In this document: piece by piece, positions 25,136-33,712 of the stretch
How the letters are laid out: each line of letters begins with the position of its first letter
Numbering within the stretch: position 1 is the stretch's first letter
Assembly: GCF_018531465.1 (NCBI RefSeq)
Contig: NZ_JAHDTF010000046.1
Coordinates: 1-64,000 of the forward strand
Length of the DNA: 64,000 nt
Direction: 5' to 3'
Source: Sphaerisporangium fuscum
GTDB taxonomy: Bacteria > Actinomycetota > Actinomycetes > Streptosporangiales > Streptosporangiaceae
Made by a program: the position numbers and the translations under genes
The notes under the pieces: model-generated
Database searches by the model: none
The model's input: the letters and a program-made list of their open reading frames with translations, nothing else
What the model was told of the DNA's origin: nothing

Positions 25136-27286
25136 GTGCGGGACGGACGGAAGAAACGCCGCTCGAGGCGTCGGCTGCTCCACCGGTTCCTCATCGCGGG
25201 CGGCATCGCGGTGCTGGCCCTCGCCGGGATGGTGGCCGTGGCATGGGCCCTCACGCCGATCCCCGACTCCACGCAGAAGCTCGCGACCGCGCAGGGCTCG
25301 CTGATCTACTACCGCGACGGCAAGACCGTGCTCGCCCGGCAGGGCGTCAACCGCAAGAGCGTCTCCCTCGACCAGGTGCCCAAGGTCGTCCAGGACGCCG
25401 TCATCTCCGTCGAGAACCGCACGTTCTACCAGGACCAGGGCGTGTCCCTGCAGGGCACCGTGCGCGCCATGTGGTCGACGGTCACGGGCAACCAGGTGCA
25501 GGGCGGCTCCACCATCACCCAGCAGCTCGTGCGCAACTACTACAGCGGGCTCAGCCAGGAGCGCTCCGCGACCCGGAAGTTCAAAGAGATCCTGATCGCG
25601 CTCAAGGTCGACCAGTCGAAGCCGAAGTCGTGGGTGCTGGAGCAGTACCTCAACACCATCTACTTCGGCCGGGGCGCCTACGGCATCCAGGCCGCCGCCC
25701 AGGCGTACTTCGGCAAGGACGTCGGCGGCCTCGACACCTCCGAGGCCGCCTACCTGGCCGGGGTCATCCAGCAGCCGTCGCGCTTCGCCTCCCCGCAGGG
25801 CGCCGACCTCGACGCCGCCAAGGCCCGCTGGCAGACCGTGGTGAACGCCATGGTCAGGACCGGCGCCATCGACCAGACGCAGGCGTCGGGGCTCACCTTC
25901 CCCAAGCTCGCCAAGCTGAAGAACCCTCTGTCGCTCAACGGGCAGAAGGGCTACATCCTCGCCCAGGTGCGGGCCGAGCTGAACCGCAACGGCTACAGCG
26001 ACGAGGACATCCAGCAGGGCGGCCTGAAGATCACCACGACGTTCGACAAGCGGCTCATGGCCGCCGCCGCGCGCGCCGTCTCCGACAGCCTCCCGCAGGA
26101 CACCTCCGACAAGGTGCGCACCGGCCTGGCGGCCGTCGACCCGGGCACCGGCGAGGTCGTCGCCTTCTACGGCGGCAAGGACTACGCCGTCAACCAGTAC
26201 GACAACGCCTTCTCCGCCAAGGTGCAGGCCGGGTCGACCTTCAAGCCGTACACCCTGGCCGCGGCGCTGGAGAACGGCTACGGTCTCGACACCCGCGTGC
26301 AGGGCAACTCGCCGATCCGCGTCGCCTCGGCCAAGCAGCCGATCCCCAACGCCGGCGACCAGTCGTTCGGCTCCGCCATCGATTTGGTGGAGGCGACGCG
26401 CAACTCGGTCAACACCGCCTTCGTCGATCTCGCGCAGAAGGTCGGCCTGTCCAAGGTGGCCAAGGCGGCCGAGGCCGCGGGCATCCCGGCCGACCAGATC
26501 GCTCGGCAGAAGGACTTCCCGACCTTCCCCCTCGGCACGGCGTCGGTCAGCGCCGTGCAGCAGGCCTCCGGGTTCGCGACCTTCGCCGCCGAGGGCGTCC
26601 ACCGGCAGGCGCACGTCATCCGGTCGGTCACCGACGCGCAGGGCAAGACCAGGAAGTTCACGGCCGAGGGCGTGCGCGCGTACAGCCGGCAGACGGCGGC
26701 CGACGCGACGTACGCCATGCAGCAGGTCGTCGAGGGCGGCACCGGCACGGCGGCCCGCCTGTACGACCGCCCGGTGGCCGGCAAGACCGGCACCAGCGAC
26801 TCGGCGAGCTCCGTCTGGTTCGTCGGGTTCACACCGCAGCTGTCCGCGGCGGTCAACATGTTCCGTGACGACAACAAGACGGTGTCCGTCCCGGGATACG
26901 GGGCTCTGTACGGCGGCTCGCTGCCCGCGCGGGTCTGGCGGGCGTTCATGACGGAGGCCATGGCCGGCAAGCCGGTGAAGGACTTCCCGCCGCCCTCGTC
27001 GTACAACCAGGGCTACGACGACTGGTACGGCGACAACGGCGGCGGCTGGGACCAGAACGGCGGGAACGGCGGGAACGGCCAGGACCGCCAGAACGGCTGG
27101 GGCGGCGGTGGCGACGGCGGCGGCGACCCTCGTGGCGGCCCGCCCACCACCGCTCCGTCCCCCCAGCCCAGTGACACCCCGCCGACGTCGGACCCGCTCC
27201 CGACCGGCGGCCCCGACCAGAGCCCGCCCCCGGACTCCGACCAGACCACTCCCGACCTCGTGGAGACCCCGCCTCCGCCGGCCTAG
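25136..27286 (+). CDS. Class A penicillin-binding protein (transglycosylase-transpeptidase), 716 aa
   Basis: Bifunctional peptidoglycan synthase. A basic cytoplasmic start and one membrane helix (about residues 18-40) lead into the GT51 domain, with catalytic Glu93 in 'VISVENRTFYQDQGV' and 'GGSTITQQLVRNYY'. The transpeptidase domain has S367 in 'AGSTFKPYTL', S424-V-N in 'TRNSVNTAF' and K550-T-G-T. The last ~85 residues are low-complexity, Gly/Asn/Asp then Pro/Ser/Thr, as in many actinobacterial PBPs. GTG 25136 is the first codon in good frame context. It stands alone, converging with the DUF255 gene. Confidence 0.95.
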   Translation: MRDGRKKRRSRRRLLHRFLIAGGIAVLALAGMVAVAWALTPIPDSTQKLATAQGSLIYYRDGKTVLARQGVNRKSVSLDQVPKVVQDAVISVENRTFYQDQGVSLQGTVRAMWSTVTGNQVQGGSTITQQLVRNYYSGLSQERSATRKFKEILIALKVDQSKPKSWVLEQYLNTIYFGRGAYGIQAAAQAYFGKDVGGLDTSEAAYLAGVIQQPSRFASPQGADLDAAKARWQTVVNAMVRTGAIDQTQASGLTFPKLAKLKNPLSLNGQKGYILAQVRAELNRNGYSDEDIQQGGLKITTTFDKRLMAAAARAVSDSLPQDTSDKVRTGLAAVDPGTGEVVAFYGGKDYAVNQYDNAFSAKVQAGSTFKPYTLAAALENGYGLDTRVQGNSPIRVASAKQPIPNAGDQSFGSAIDLVEATRNSVNTAFVDLAQKVGLSKVAKAAEAAGIPADQIARQKDFPTFPLGTASVSAVQQASGFATFAAEGVHRQAHVIRSVTDAQGKTRKFTAEGVRAYSRQTAADATYAMQQVVEGGTGTAARLYDRPVAGKTGTSDSASSVWFVGFTPQLSAAVNMFRDDNKTVSVPGYGALYGGSLPARVWRAFMTEAMAGKPVKDFPPPSSYNQGYDDWYGDNGGGWDQNGGNGGNGQDRQNGWGGGGDGGGDPRGGPPTTAPSPQPSDTPPTSDPLPTGGPDQSPPPDSDQTTPDLVETPPPPA

Positions 27287-27306
27287 TCTCCCGGGCCGGC
27301 CGCCGG

Positions 27307-29277
27307 TCACCCCCTCCTGGAACCCAGCAGTTCCCTCTTCAGGTCGCCGGGGGTGGTGACCGGGGCGTGACAGGTGAAGCCGCGGCAGACGTACGCCGCG
27401 GGCTCCCCGCCGACCAGGCCGCGGCCCTCCATGAGGGGCACCTCGCCGTCGCCGAGGGCGATCACCAGGCCGGGGACGCCGGCCATGAGCGCGGCTCGGT
27501 GCAGTGCGGCCGTACGCGGATCGTCCAGACCGCCGGTGATGGCGACCTCCACCGGACCGGCCAGGGCGGCCTCGGTCACCGCCAGGCCCCACCCGGCGAA
27601 GCGAGCGTGCCGTTCGGCCAGCACCGACACCGTCCCCAGCGCCGCCTCGGCGGCCTCCCGGTGCCGGGCCGAACCGGTCAGCGCGCCGTACGACAGCAGC
27701 GCACCCGCCGCCGCGAACAGCCCCGACGGCGCGGCGTTGTCGGTCGGGTCCTGAGGCCGCTGGAAGAGCCGCTCCCCGTCGTCGGGGGTGTCGTAGAAGC
27801 CCCCGGAGCCGTCGGGGAACCGCGTCAGGACGGTCTCCAGCAGCTCACCCGCCCGATGGAACCAGCGCGCGTCCCCGGTGACCGCGTACAGGGCCAGGAA
27901 GCCCTCCGCCACGTCGCCGTAGTCCTCCAGGACTCCGGCGTTGTCGCCCGCGCGGCCGTCCCGCGAGGTGCGCACGAGCCGGCCGCCGTCGATGTGCACC
28001 TCGTCCAGCAGTTCGGCCGCCCGGGTCGCGGCCTCGACCAGGCCGGGCCGCTCGAACAGCGCCCCGGCCTCCGCCAGCGCCGCGACGGCCAGCCCGTTCC
28101 AGGCGGCCACCACCTTGTCGTCCCTGCCGGGACGCACCCGGGCCGAACGGGCGGTGAGCAGCTCCGCGCGCACGTCGTCCAGCAGCGCCACGTCATCGGG
28201 GTCGGACAGCAGTTGCAGCACCGAGGTGCCGTGCTCGAAGGTGCCCGCCTCGGTCACCTCGAACACCGACGCGGCCCACGCGCCCCGCTCCTCGCCCAGC
28301 GCCTCGCGCAGTTGCGAGGGCGTCCAGACGTAGAACCTGCCCTCCACGCCCTCGCTGTCGGCGTCCAGCGCCGAGGCGAAACCGCCCTCCGAGGTGCGCA
28401 TCTCCCGCAGCAGCCAGTCGGCGGTCTCCAGCGCCACCCGTCTGGCCAGCGGGGACCCGGTGGCCCGCCACCACTGGGCGTACACCCGCAGCAGCAACGC
28501 GTTGTCGTACAGCATCTTCTCGAAGTGCGGCACCACCCAGCCGGCGTCGACGCTGTAGCGGGCGAAACCGCCGCCGAGCTGGTCGTAGATGCCGCCGCGC
28601 GCCATGGCCTCCAGGGTCTTCTCCGCCATGCGCACGGCGTCCGGGGTGCCGTGCCGCAGCAGGAAGGCCAGCACCATCGACGGCGGGAACTTCGGCGCGC
28701 CGCCGAACCCGCCGCGCACCGCGTCGAAGCTCCGCTCCAGGTCGCGTACGGCCTTCTGCGTGGTCTCGGCGGTCGGCAGCGGCCCGGGGGGTAGCGCGGC
28801 GGCCTGGCCGAGCGCCTCCACCACCTTCGAGCCCTGCGACAGCACGGCCTGCCTGTCGGTCGCCCACGCCTGCCCGACCCCGGCGACCAGCCGCTGGAAC
28901 TGCGGCCGTGGGAAGTAGGTGCCGCAGTAGAACGGGTCGCCGTCAGGGGTGGCGAACACCGTCATCGGCCACCCGCCGTGCCCGGTCATGGCCGTGGTGG
29001 CGTTCATGTAGACGGCGTCCACGTCGGGACGCTCCTCGCGGTCGACCTTGACGTTGACGAACCGCTCGTTCATCATCCGGGCGGTCTCGGGGTCCTCGAA
29101 GCTCTCGTGCGCCATGACGTGGCACCAGTGGCAGGCCGAATAGCCGACCGAGATCAGCAGCGGGACGTCCCGCCGCCGCGCCTCGGCGAAGGCCTCCTCG
29201 CCCCATTCGAACCAGTCGACGGGATTGTCGGCGTGTTGCAGCAGGTACGGGCTGGTCGCGTCCTTCAAGCGGTTCAT
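27307..29277 (-). CDS. DUF255 thioredoxin-like / glycan-fold protein (YyaL type), 656 aa
   Basis: The N-terminal ~160 residues are thioredoxin-like with a Cys49-His-Trp-Cys52 motif in 'GYSACHWCHVMAHESF' and a later 'GHGGWPMTVF'; the rest resembles an (alpha/alpha)6 barrel as in N-acylglucosamine epimerases. This is the YyaL/SSP411 family (human homologue SPATA20), whose function is unsettled. Family start 'NRLKDATSPYLLQHADNPVDW' supports ATG 29277, preceded by GGGGGGAT. No linked pathway genes are seen. Confidence 0.93.
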   Translation of the reverse strand: MNRLKDATSPYLLQHADNPVDWFEWGEEAFAEARRRDVPLLISVGYSACHWCHVMAHESFEDPETARMMNERFVNVKVDREERPDVDAVYMNATTAMTGHGGWPMTVFATPDGDPFYCGTYFPRPQFQRLVAGVGQAWATDRQAVLSQGSKVVEALGQAAALPPGPLPTAETTQKAVRDLERSFDAVRGGFGGAPKFPPSMVLAFLLRHGTPDAVRMAEKTLEAMARGGIYDQLGGGFARYSVDAGWVVPHFEKMLYDNALLLRVYAQWWRATGSPLARRVALETADWLLREMRTSEGGFASALDADSEGVEGRFYVWTPSQLREALGEERGAWAASVFEVTEAGTFEHGTSVLQLLSDPDDVALLDDVRAELLTARSARVRPGRDDKVVAAWNGLAVAALAEAGALFERPGLVEAATRAAELLDEVHIDGGRLVRTSRDGRAGDNAGVLEDYGDVAEGFLALYAVTGDARWFHRAGELLETVLTRFPDGSGGFYDTPDDGERLFQRPQDPTDNAAPSGLFAAAGALLSYGALTGSARHREAAEAALGTVSVLAERHARFAGWGLAVTEAALAGPVEVAITGGLDDPRTAALHRAALMAGVPGLVIALGDGEVPLMEGRGLVGGEPAAYVCRGFTCHAPVTTPGDLKRELLGSRRG

Positions 29278-29374
29278 CGAGATCCCCCCGCGTTCGCTCT
29301 GCTCGCCGGCCACCGGCTGTGGTGCTCCTGACCCCTGCGGTCCCTCTCACACTAGACCGGCGGCGCGAGCGCGA

Positions 29375-30400
29375 TCACCGCGCGGGTGAAGGGCCGCCGT
29401 AGGCGGCGGCGAGGGCGTGGAAGGCCTTTTTCGGCTCCCAGGCCAGGTCCGGGTAGGCGGTGCCCGTGCCGTCCTTCAGCACCCGCACGACTCCGTACGC
29501 CCCCAGGTCGAGGTCGAGGCGCGGGTCGGGGTCGTACGGCATGTGGTAGCCGGCGAAGGTGAACCAGAAGGCGGTGTCCACGGCCTCCTCCTCGAAGATC
29601 GCCAGCAGGTCGGTGAGGTAGCGGACCTGCTCGTCCTCGTCGCGGACGTAGTCGCCGTTCAGACGCGGAGGCGTGGCTTCGTGGTCCACGATCGCCCAGG
29701 CCATCCCGCCGCGCGCCCCGGCGCCGGTGTACGCGCAGGTGCCGAACTCCGTCACCGCGACCGGCTTGCCGTGCCGGAAGTACGACCGCAGCTCGTCCCG
29801 GTAGCTCGCGGCGTTGCCCTCGTCGCGGTACCCGTCGAGCGCCACGATGTCGAAGGGCGTCCAGTCGACGTTCTCCCACATGCCGGAGGCGTAGCTGACC
29901 TGGCCGCCGAACACCTTCCGTACGGTCGCGACCGCCTCGGCGAGGAAGGCGTTGAACCGGGCGGGCAGCGTGGCCATCGCCTCGTACACCTTCGGGTCGC
30001 CGGACATGAGCGCGTCGATCCGCTTGTGGAAGTCCTCGCCGGGGATGAACCCGGCGGCGAACAGGCTCATCTCGCAGCCGGTCACGAAGACCACCTCCGC
30101 CCCGCCACGCCGCACCTTCTCGGCCCGCTCCGCGCAGTCGGCGAAGAACGGGAGCAACTCCTCCGGGCCGAGCTCGCAGGGGAAGGGGGAGAACCAGACC
30201 GCAAGGCCGGCGTCCGCCGCGTGCCGGGCCGCGACCTCGATCCGCCCGGGGTCGCCGCCGGTGATCCGGACGGCGGTGCAGCGCAGGTCGTCGGCGATGA
30301 CCCGCATCTCCCGGCGGACGACCTCGGGGTCGAAGTGCTCGCGGGAGTTCCTGCCTGCCGGGAAGAAACCGGTGTCGTAGTTGATGCCCTTGCCGCGCAT
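29375..30400 (-). CDS. TIM-barrel glycoside-hydrolase-like protein, 341 aa
   Basis: Soluble protein of a family often labelled 'abortive infection protein' in actinomycetes, with no visible Abi (CAAX-protease) domain. Visible signs of a glycosidase-type TIM barrel are 'MRGKGINYDTGFFPAG' at the start, alternating strands such as 'LAVWFSPFPCEL', 'VTGCEMSLF' and 'FDIVALDGYRD', and a 'PVAVTEFGTCAYTGA' strand whose Glu is positioned like a catalytic nucleophile. The true substrate is unknown. ATG 30400 follows AAGGAGCACC. It is 27 bases downstream of the VC0807-like gene and likely co-transcribed. Confidence 0.8.
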   Translation of the reverse strand: MRGKGINYDTGFFPAGRNSREHFDPEVVRREMRVIADDLRCTAVRITGGDPGRIEVAARHAADAGLAVWFSPFPCELGPEELLPFFADCAERAEKVRRGGAEVVFVTGCEMSLFAAGFIPGEDFHKRIDALMSGDPKVYEAMATLPARFNAFLAEAVATVRKVFGGQVSYASGMWENVDWTPFDIVALDGYRDEGNAASYRDELRSYFRHGKPVAVTEFGTCAYTGAGARGGMAWAIVDHEATPPRLNGDYVRDEDEQVRYLTDLLAIFEEEAVDTAFWFTFAGYHMPYDPDPRLDLDLGAYGVVRVLKDGTGTAYPDLAWEPKKAFHALAAAYGGPSPAR

Positions 30401-30427
30401 GATGGTGCTCCTTTCGTAGGGAGGATG

Positions 30428-31108
30428 TCAGGCCTTCCGGGCCTCGGCGTCGATCATCTTCTGCATCGGGTCGAAAGCGGCCCCGCCGCTGACGATCATG
30501 GCGAGGACGATGGCGCCGATGAGCATGACGGTGGACAGCCAGACCATGGTCGAGATCGGCAGCGTGAAGGCGCCGATGATCCTCGCGGCGCACTCGGCGA
30601 GCAGCGCGCCACCCCAGATCATGCTGTACAGGCGTTCGGCCCGGCGGAACCGCTGCGAACCGGCCGACAGCCGGTCCCAGGCGGCCGTCCTCACCGGGTC
30701 GCCCTTGGTGACGAACGGCTTGAGACCCGCCGACATCAGCGGCCTGCCGCGGAACGCGGAGACCAGGATGGACAGGCCGATCACGCTGCTGATCGCGGAG
30801 TCCTTCGCCATCATCAGCCGGGCGTCCCCGGCGACGAAGGTGAGCAGGATGCCGGCCACGTTGACCACCAGCATCAGCCCGGCGAGCCCGTTGAACGTCC
30901 TGTCGCGGACGATCCCGGCCAGCGTGCGGACGGCGGGGACGACGCTGCTCAGCGCGAGCGAGGTGAGGAGGTCGAGGCCGAGGCCGTCCTTCAGGAGGTA
31001 GTAGGTGCCGAGGGGGACGGCGACGTCGAGCACCAGCGGCTTCAGCGTCTGGATCAGGGGGTTGCCCTGCGGCTTCGCCGTCGCTTCGGGGATGGTGGTC
31101 TGCGCCAT
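30428..31108 (-). CDS. VC0807-family membrane protein, 226 aa
   Basis: Predicted integral membrane protein with about six helices, for example 'LVLDVAVPLGTYYLL', 'LAGLMLVVNVAGILLTFVAG', 'AISSVIGLSILVSAF' and the C-terminal 'VWLSTVMLIGAIVLAMIV'. The central 'RGRPLMSAGLKPFVTKGD' loop is typical of the VC0807-like family. Function unknown. ATG 31108 has AGGAG eight bases before. It is the first gene of a two-gene unit with the TIM-barrel protein. Confidence 0.8.
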   Translation of the reverse strand: MAQTTIPEATAKPQGNPLIQTLKPLVLDVAVPLGTYYLLKDGLGLDLLTSLALSSVVPAVRTLAGIVRDRTFNGLAGLMLVVNVAGILLTFVAGDARLMMAKDSAISSVIGLSILVSAFRGRPLMSAGLKPFVTKGDPVRTAAWDRLSAGSQRFRRAERLYSMIWGGALLAECAARIIGAFTLPISTMVWLSTVMLIGAIVLAMIVSGGAAFDPMQKMIDAEARKA

Positions 31109-31211
31109 TCGGGGGCTCCTGCGGGTCTCGCCGTCGTTGTGCGACAAGCTTCGCGAGAACCGGCGTCCGCCCGGCAGAGCGACCTGTCCATGGCTCGGCG
31201 GTACAAATGTC

Positions 31212-31246
31212 CCGGCCGCGCCCCCCCGGAGGGACGGCGCGGCCGG
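31212..31246 (-). terminator. GC-rich hairpin after the epoxide hydrolase gene
   Basis: CCGGCCGCGC (31212-31221) and GCGCGGCCGG (31237-31246) are perfect inverse complements just downstream of the minus-strand stop at 31253. There is no T-run. Confidence 0.6.
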
Positions 31247-31252
31247 TGGCGG

Positions 31253-32386
31253 TCAGCGGACCTTGGCGAAGAACGCGCCCAGGTCGGCGGCGAAGTGGCC
31301 CGCCTGGTCCATGGCGATGAAGTGGTGGCCGCCGGGGTTGTCCTCGGGCCAGTGGACGATGGTGCTGGTGCGCTCGGCGAGCCGGCGGATGCCGGGCGGC
31401 CCGCTGTACACGCCGGTCGGCACGGCCTTCTGCCCCTCCGGCCAGCCGAATCCGGTGCTCTCGTAGTACGGCCAGGCCGAGGAGCCGAACGTCCCGGTGA
31501 ACCAGTACAGGCTCAGGTTGGTCAGGAACAGGTCCCGGTCGATCACCTGGTCCAGCGGTTCGTCCGAGGCGTTGAACTCGTGGAACTTCTGCGTCATCCA
31601 GGCCAGCGCGGCGACCGGGGAGTCGTGCCATCCGTAGGCGAAGGTCTGCGGCGCCGCGCGCAGCAGCCCGTGGTGGTCCACGCCGTTCATCCAGTCCTGC
31701 CCCATGAGCCGCTCGTAGCCCTCGCGCTCCTCCTCGGTCATCTCCGGGAGGTCGTCCTGCGTCGGGAAACCGAGGCCGGCGGTGATGTAGACGCCGGCCA
31801 CCTCGTCCGGGGCCGCCTTGGCCATCTCGGGGGCGACGTACGCCCCGAAGTCCCCGCCCTGGACGCCGTACCGGTCGTACCCGAGGCGGCGCATCAGCTC
31901 CACCCACAGCCCGGCCACGCGGGCGGCGCTCCAGCCCGTGTCGCGCGGCGGCGCGGAGAATCCGAAGCCCGGCACCGAGGGCACGACGACGTGGAACGCC
32001 TGCGAGGGGTCACCGCCGTGCGCGGCCGGATCGGTGAGCCGCCCGACGAGCTCGGCGAACTCCACGAAGGAGTTCGGCCAGCCGTGGTTCAGGACGAGCG
32101 GCAGCGCGCCGGGGACCGAGGAGCGCACGTGCAGGAAATGGATCTCCTGGCCGTCGATCTCCGTGGTGAACTGGGGGAACTCGTTCAGCCGGGCCTCGTG
32201 CCGGCGCCAGTCGTACTCCTTGTGCCAGTACCCGGCGAGCTCCTCGAGGACGGTGACGGGGACGCCGCGGCTCCATCCCTCTCCGGGCAGCTGCCGGGTC
32301 GGGCGGACGCGGGCGAGCCGGTCGTGCAGATCGTCCAGGTCGGTCTGCGGGATGTCGATACGGAACGGCCGGATCTCGGTGCTCAT
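31253..32386 (-). CDS. Epoxide hydrolase (alpha/beta fold with EHN domain), 377 aa
   Basis: The N-terminal ~105 residues form the epoxide-hydrolase N domain ('RPFRIDIPQTDLDDLHDRLARVRPT'), then the alpha/beta hydrolase core. The nucleophile is Asp179 in 'GVQGGDFGAYV', the oxyanion strand is 'LNHGWPNSFVEF' (HGWP 101-104), and the catalytic His lies in 'DQAGHFAADLG'. These enzymes open epoxides to diols or, in relatives, hydrolyse esters. ATG 32386 has GAGGAGAG. It is divergent from a WYL-domain regulator across a palindromic operator. Confidence 0.92.
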   Translation of the reverse strand: MSTEIRPFRIDIPQTDLDDLHDRLARVRPTRQLPGEGWSRGVPVTVLEELAGYWHKEYDWRRHEARLNEFPQFTTEIDGQEIHFLHVRSSVPGALPLVLNHGWPNSFVEFAELVGRLTDPAAHGGDPSQAFHVVVPSVPGFGFSAPPRDTGWSAARVAGLWVELMRRLGYDRYGVQGGDFGAYVAPEMAKAAPDEVAGVYITAGLGFPTQDDLPEMTEEEREGYERLMGQDWMNGVDHHGLLRAAPQTFAYGWHDSPVAALAWMTQKFHEFNASDEPLDQVIDRDLFLTNLSLYWFTGTFGSSAWPYYESTGFGWPEGQKAVPTGVYSGPPGIRRLAERTSTIVHWPEDNPGGHHFIAMDQAGHFAADLGAFFAKVR

Positions 32387-32432
32387 GGATCTCTCCTCGT
32401 GCGTCGCGGTGACCTGACCGACGATAGAGACC

Positions 32433-32457
32433 ATGTAGGTCGGATCCTGTCCTACAT
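32433..32457. promoter_or_regulatory. Operator between epoxide hydrolase and WYL-regulator genes
   Basis: ATGTAGG (32433-32439) and CCTACAT (32451-32457) are perfect inverted arms with an 11-base spacer. The site is 46 bases from the hydrolase start and 8 bases from the regulator start. Confidence 0.7.
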
Positions 32458-32465
32458 AGCGGTGC

Positions 32466-33434
32466 ATGATGGATCCCGTGAGCGACAGTCCCGAACGCCT
32501 TTTCCGACTTCTGTCCCTGCTGCAGACCCCACGCGAGTGGCCCGGCAGCGAGCTGGCCGAGCGTCTGGAGGTCAGTCCCCGCACGGTCCGCCGCGACATC
32601 GAAAGACTGCGCGACCTGGGATATCCGGTGCAGGCGACCATGGGCGCGGCCGGCGGATACCGGCTGGCCGCGGGCACGGCCATGCCGCCGCTGCTGCTGG
32701 ACGACGACGAGGCGGTGGCCATCGCGGTGGGCCTGCGCACCGCCGCCGGGCACCCGGTGGACGGCATCGAGGAGGCGTCCCTGCGGGCCCTGACCAAGCT
32801 GGAGCAGGTGCTGCCGTCCCGGCTGCGGCACCGGGTCGGGACGCTCGGCGCCGCCACGGTGCCGATGCTGAGCGGGGAGGAGGCGAGCGTCGACCCGCGC
32901 ACTCTGGTGGTGCTCGCCGCGGCCGTCGCCAACCGTGAACGTGTGCGCTTCGCCTACCGCGCCGCCGACGACGCCGAGAGCAGGCGTCAGGCCGAACCGT
33001 ACCGCCTGGTCGCCGCCGGGCGTCGCTGGTACCTGCTCGCCTACGACAACGACCGCGACGACTGGCGCGTCTTCCGCGCCGACCGGATCAGTGACGCGCG
33101 GCCGACCGGCGTACGCGTCCCGGCCCGGGTGCCGCCCGAGGAGGACCCGGCGGCGTTCGTCAGGCGCAAGCTGCACTCATCGGCGCCCACCTACGAGGTG
33201 GTGGCGACCCTGCGCCTTCCGGCCGGGCAGGCGGCCGCACGGCTGGGCGCGACGGCGGCCGGCATCCAGCCGGTCGACGAGCACAGCTGCCGCCTGCGCG
33301 GGCACGCCGACACGCTCGAATGGCTCGCGGCACGCCTGCTGATGCTCGGCTGCGATTTCGAGGTGCACGAGCCGCCGGAGCTGGTGGCGTACCTGCGTGA
33401 GGTGGGCGCCCGCGCCACGCGGGCCGCCGGATGA
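32466..33434 (+). CDS. HTH-type regulator with WYL domain (DeoR-like helix-turn-helix), 322 aa
   Basis: The winged helix-turn-helix 'WPGSELAERLEVSPRTVRRDIERLRDLGYPV' (about residues 25-55) is followed by 'ATMGAAGGYRLA'. The WYL domain spans about 150-225, with its name motif varied to 'RRWYLLAYD'; a WCX-like C-terminal part follows. WYL domains sense nucleic-acid ligands or small molecules. The divergent epoxide hydrolase gene is the likely target together with its own promoter. Confidence 0.9.
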   Translation: MMDPVSDSPERLFRLLSLLQTPREWPGSELAERLEVSPRTVRRDIERLRDLGYPVQATMGAAGGYRLAAGTAMPPLLLDDDEAVAIAVGLRTAAGHPVDGIEEASLRALTKLEQVLPSRLRHRVGTLGAATVPMLSGEEASVDPRTLVVLAAAVANRERVRFAYRAADDAESRRQAEPYRLVAAGRRWYLLAYDNDRDDWRVFRADRISDARPTGVRVPARVPPEEDPAAFVRRKLHSSAPTYEVVATLRLPAGQAAARLGATAAGIQPVDEHSCRLRGHADTLEWLAARLLMLGCDFEVHEPPELVAYLREVGARATRAAG

Positions 33435-33447
33435 TCGGCAGCAGAAC

Positions 33448-33476
33448 AACGGCGCCCGCCGATGGCGTGCGCCGTT
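33448..33476. terminator. Bidirectional hairpin between the WYL gene and the 30-aa gene
   Basis: AACGGCGC (33448-33455) and GCGCCGTT (33469-33476) are exact inverse complements around 13 bases, positioned between the two convergent stops. Confidence 0.6.
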
Positions 33477-33501
33477 GACCGGACTTCTGGACCGGTGAAG
33501 G

Positions 33502-33594
33502 TCAGGCGGTCGCGGTGACCAGGAGAGCGATGCCGAGCAGGATCACGACCGGGATCAGCCACATCACGGCCTCAACCGCGAACTCCTTGTACAT
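33502..33594 (-). CDS. Small membrane peptide, 30 aa
   Basis: From ATG 33594 the peptide reads MYKEFAVEAVMWLIPVVILL and continues hydrophobic to a TATA end, one membrane helix with a short charged N-terminus. GGGAGA lies ten bases before the start, at the right distance; an in-frame ATG at 33612 has none. It is too short for most gene finders. No family is recognised; a toxin-like or regulatory membrane peptide is possible. Confidence 0.5.
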   Translation of the reverse strand: MYKEFAVEAVMWLIPVVILLGIALLVTATA

Positions 33595-33712
33595 GTGCAG
33601 TGTCTCCCTCATGGATGATCTGTTGCGCCGTGAATGGCTCGCCATGCAGCTTAACCGGACGAGACGAGAGCGTTGACCAGGTAGATCACATTCTCCGGGA
33701 GGCGCTCGGGTT

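Noticed and set aside
27049..27286. Gly/Asn- and Pro-rich repeats as a separate repeat element
   Set aside because: This is the low-complexity C-terminal tail of the penicillin-binding protein, in frame to its stop.
29375..30400. Phage-defence (abortive infection) protein
   Set aside because: The name occurs for this family, but no CAAX-protease-like motif or other defence domain is visible, and neighbours are not defence genes.
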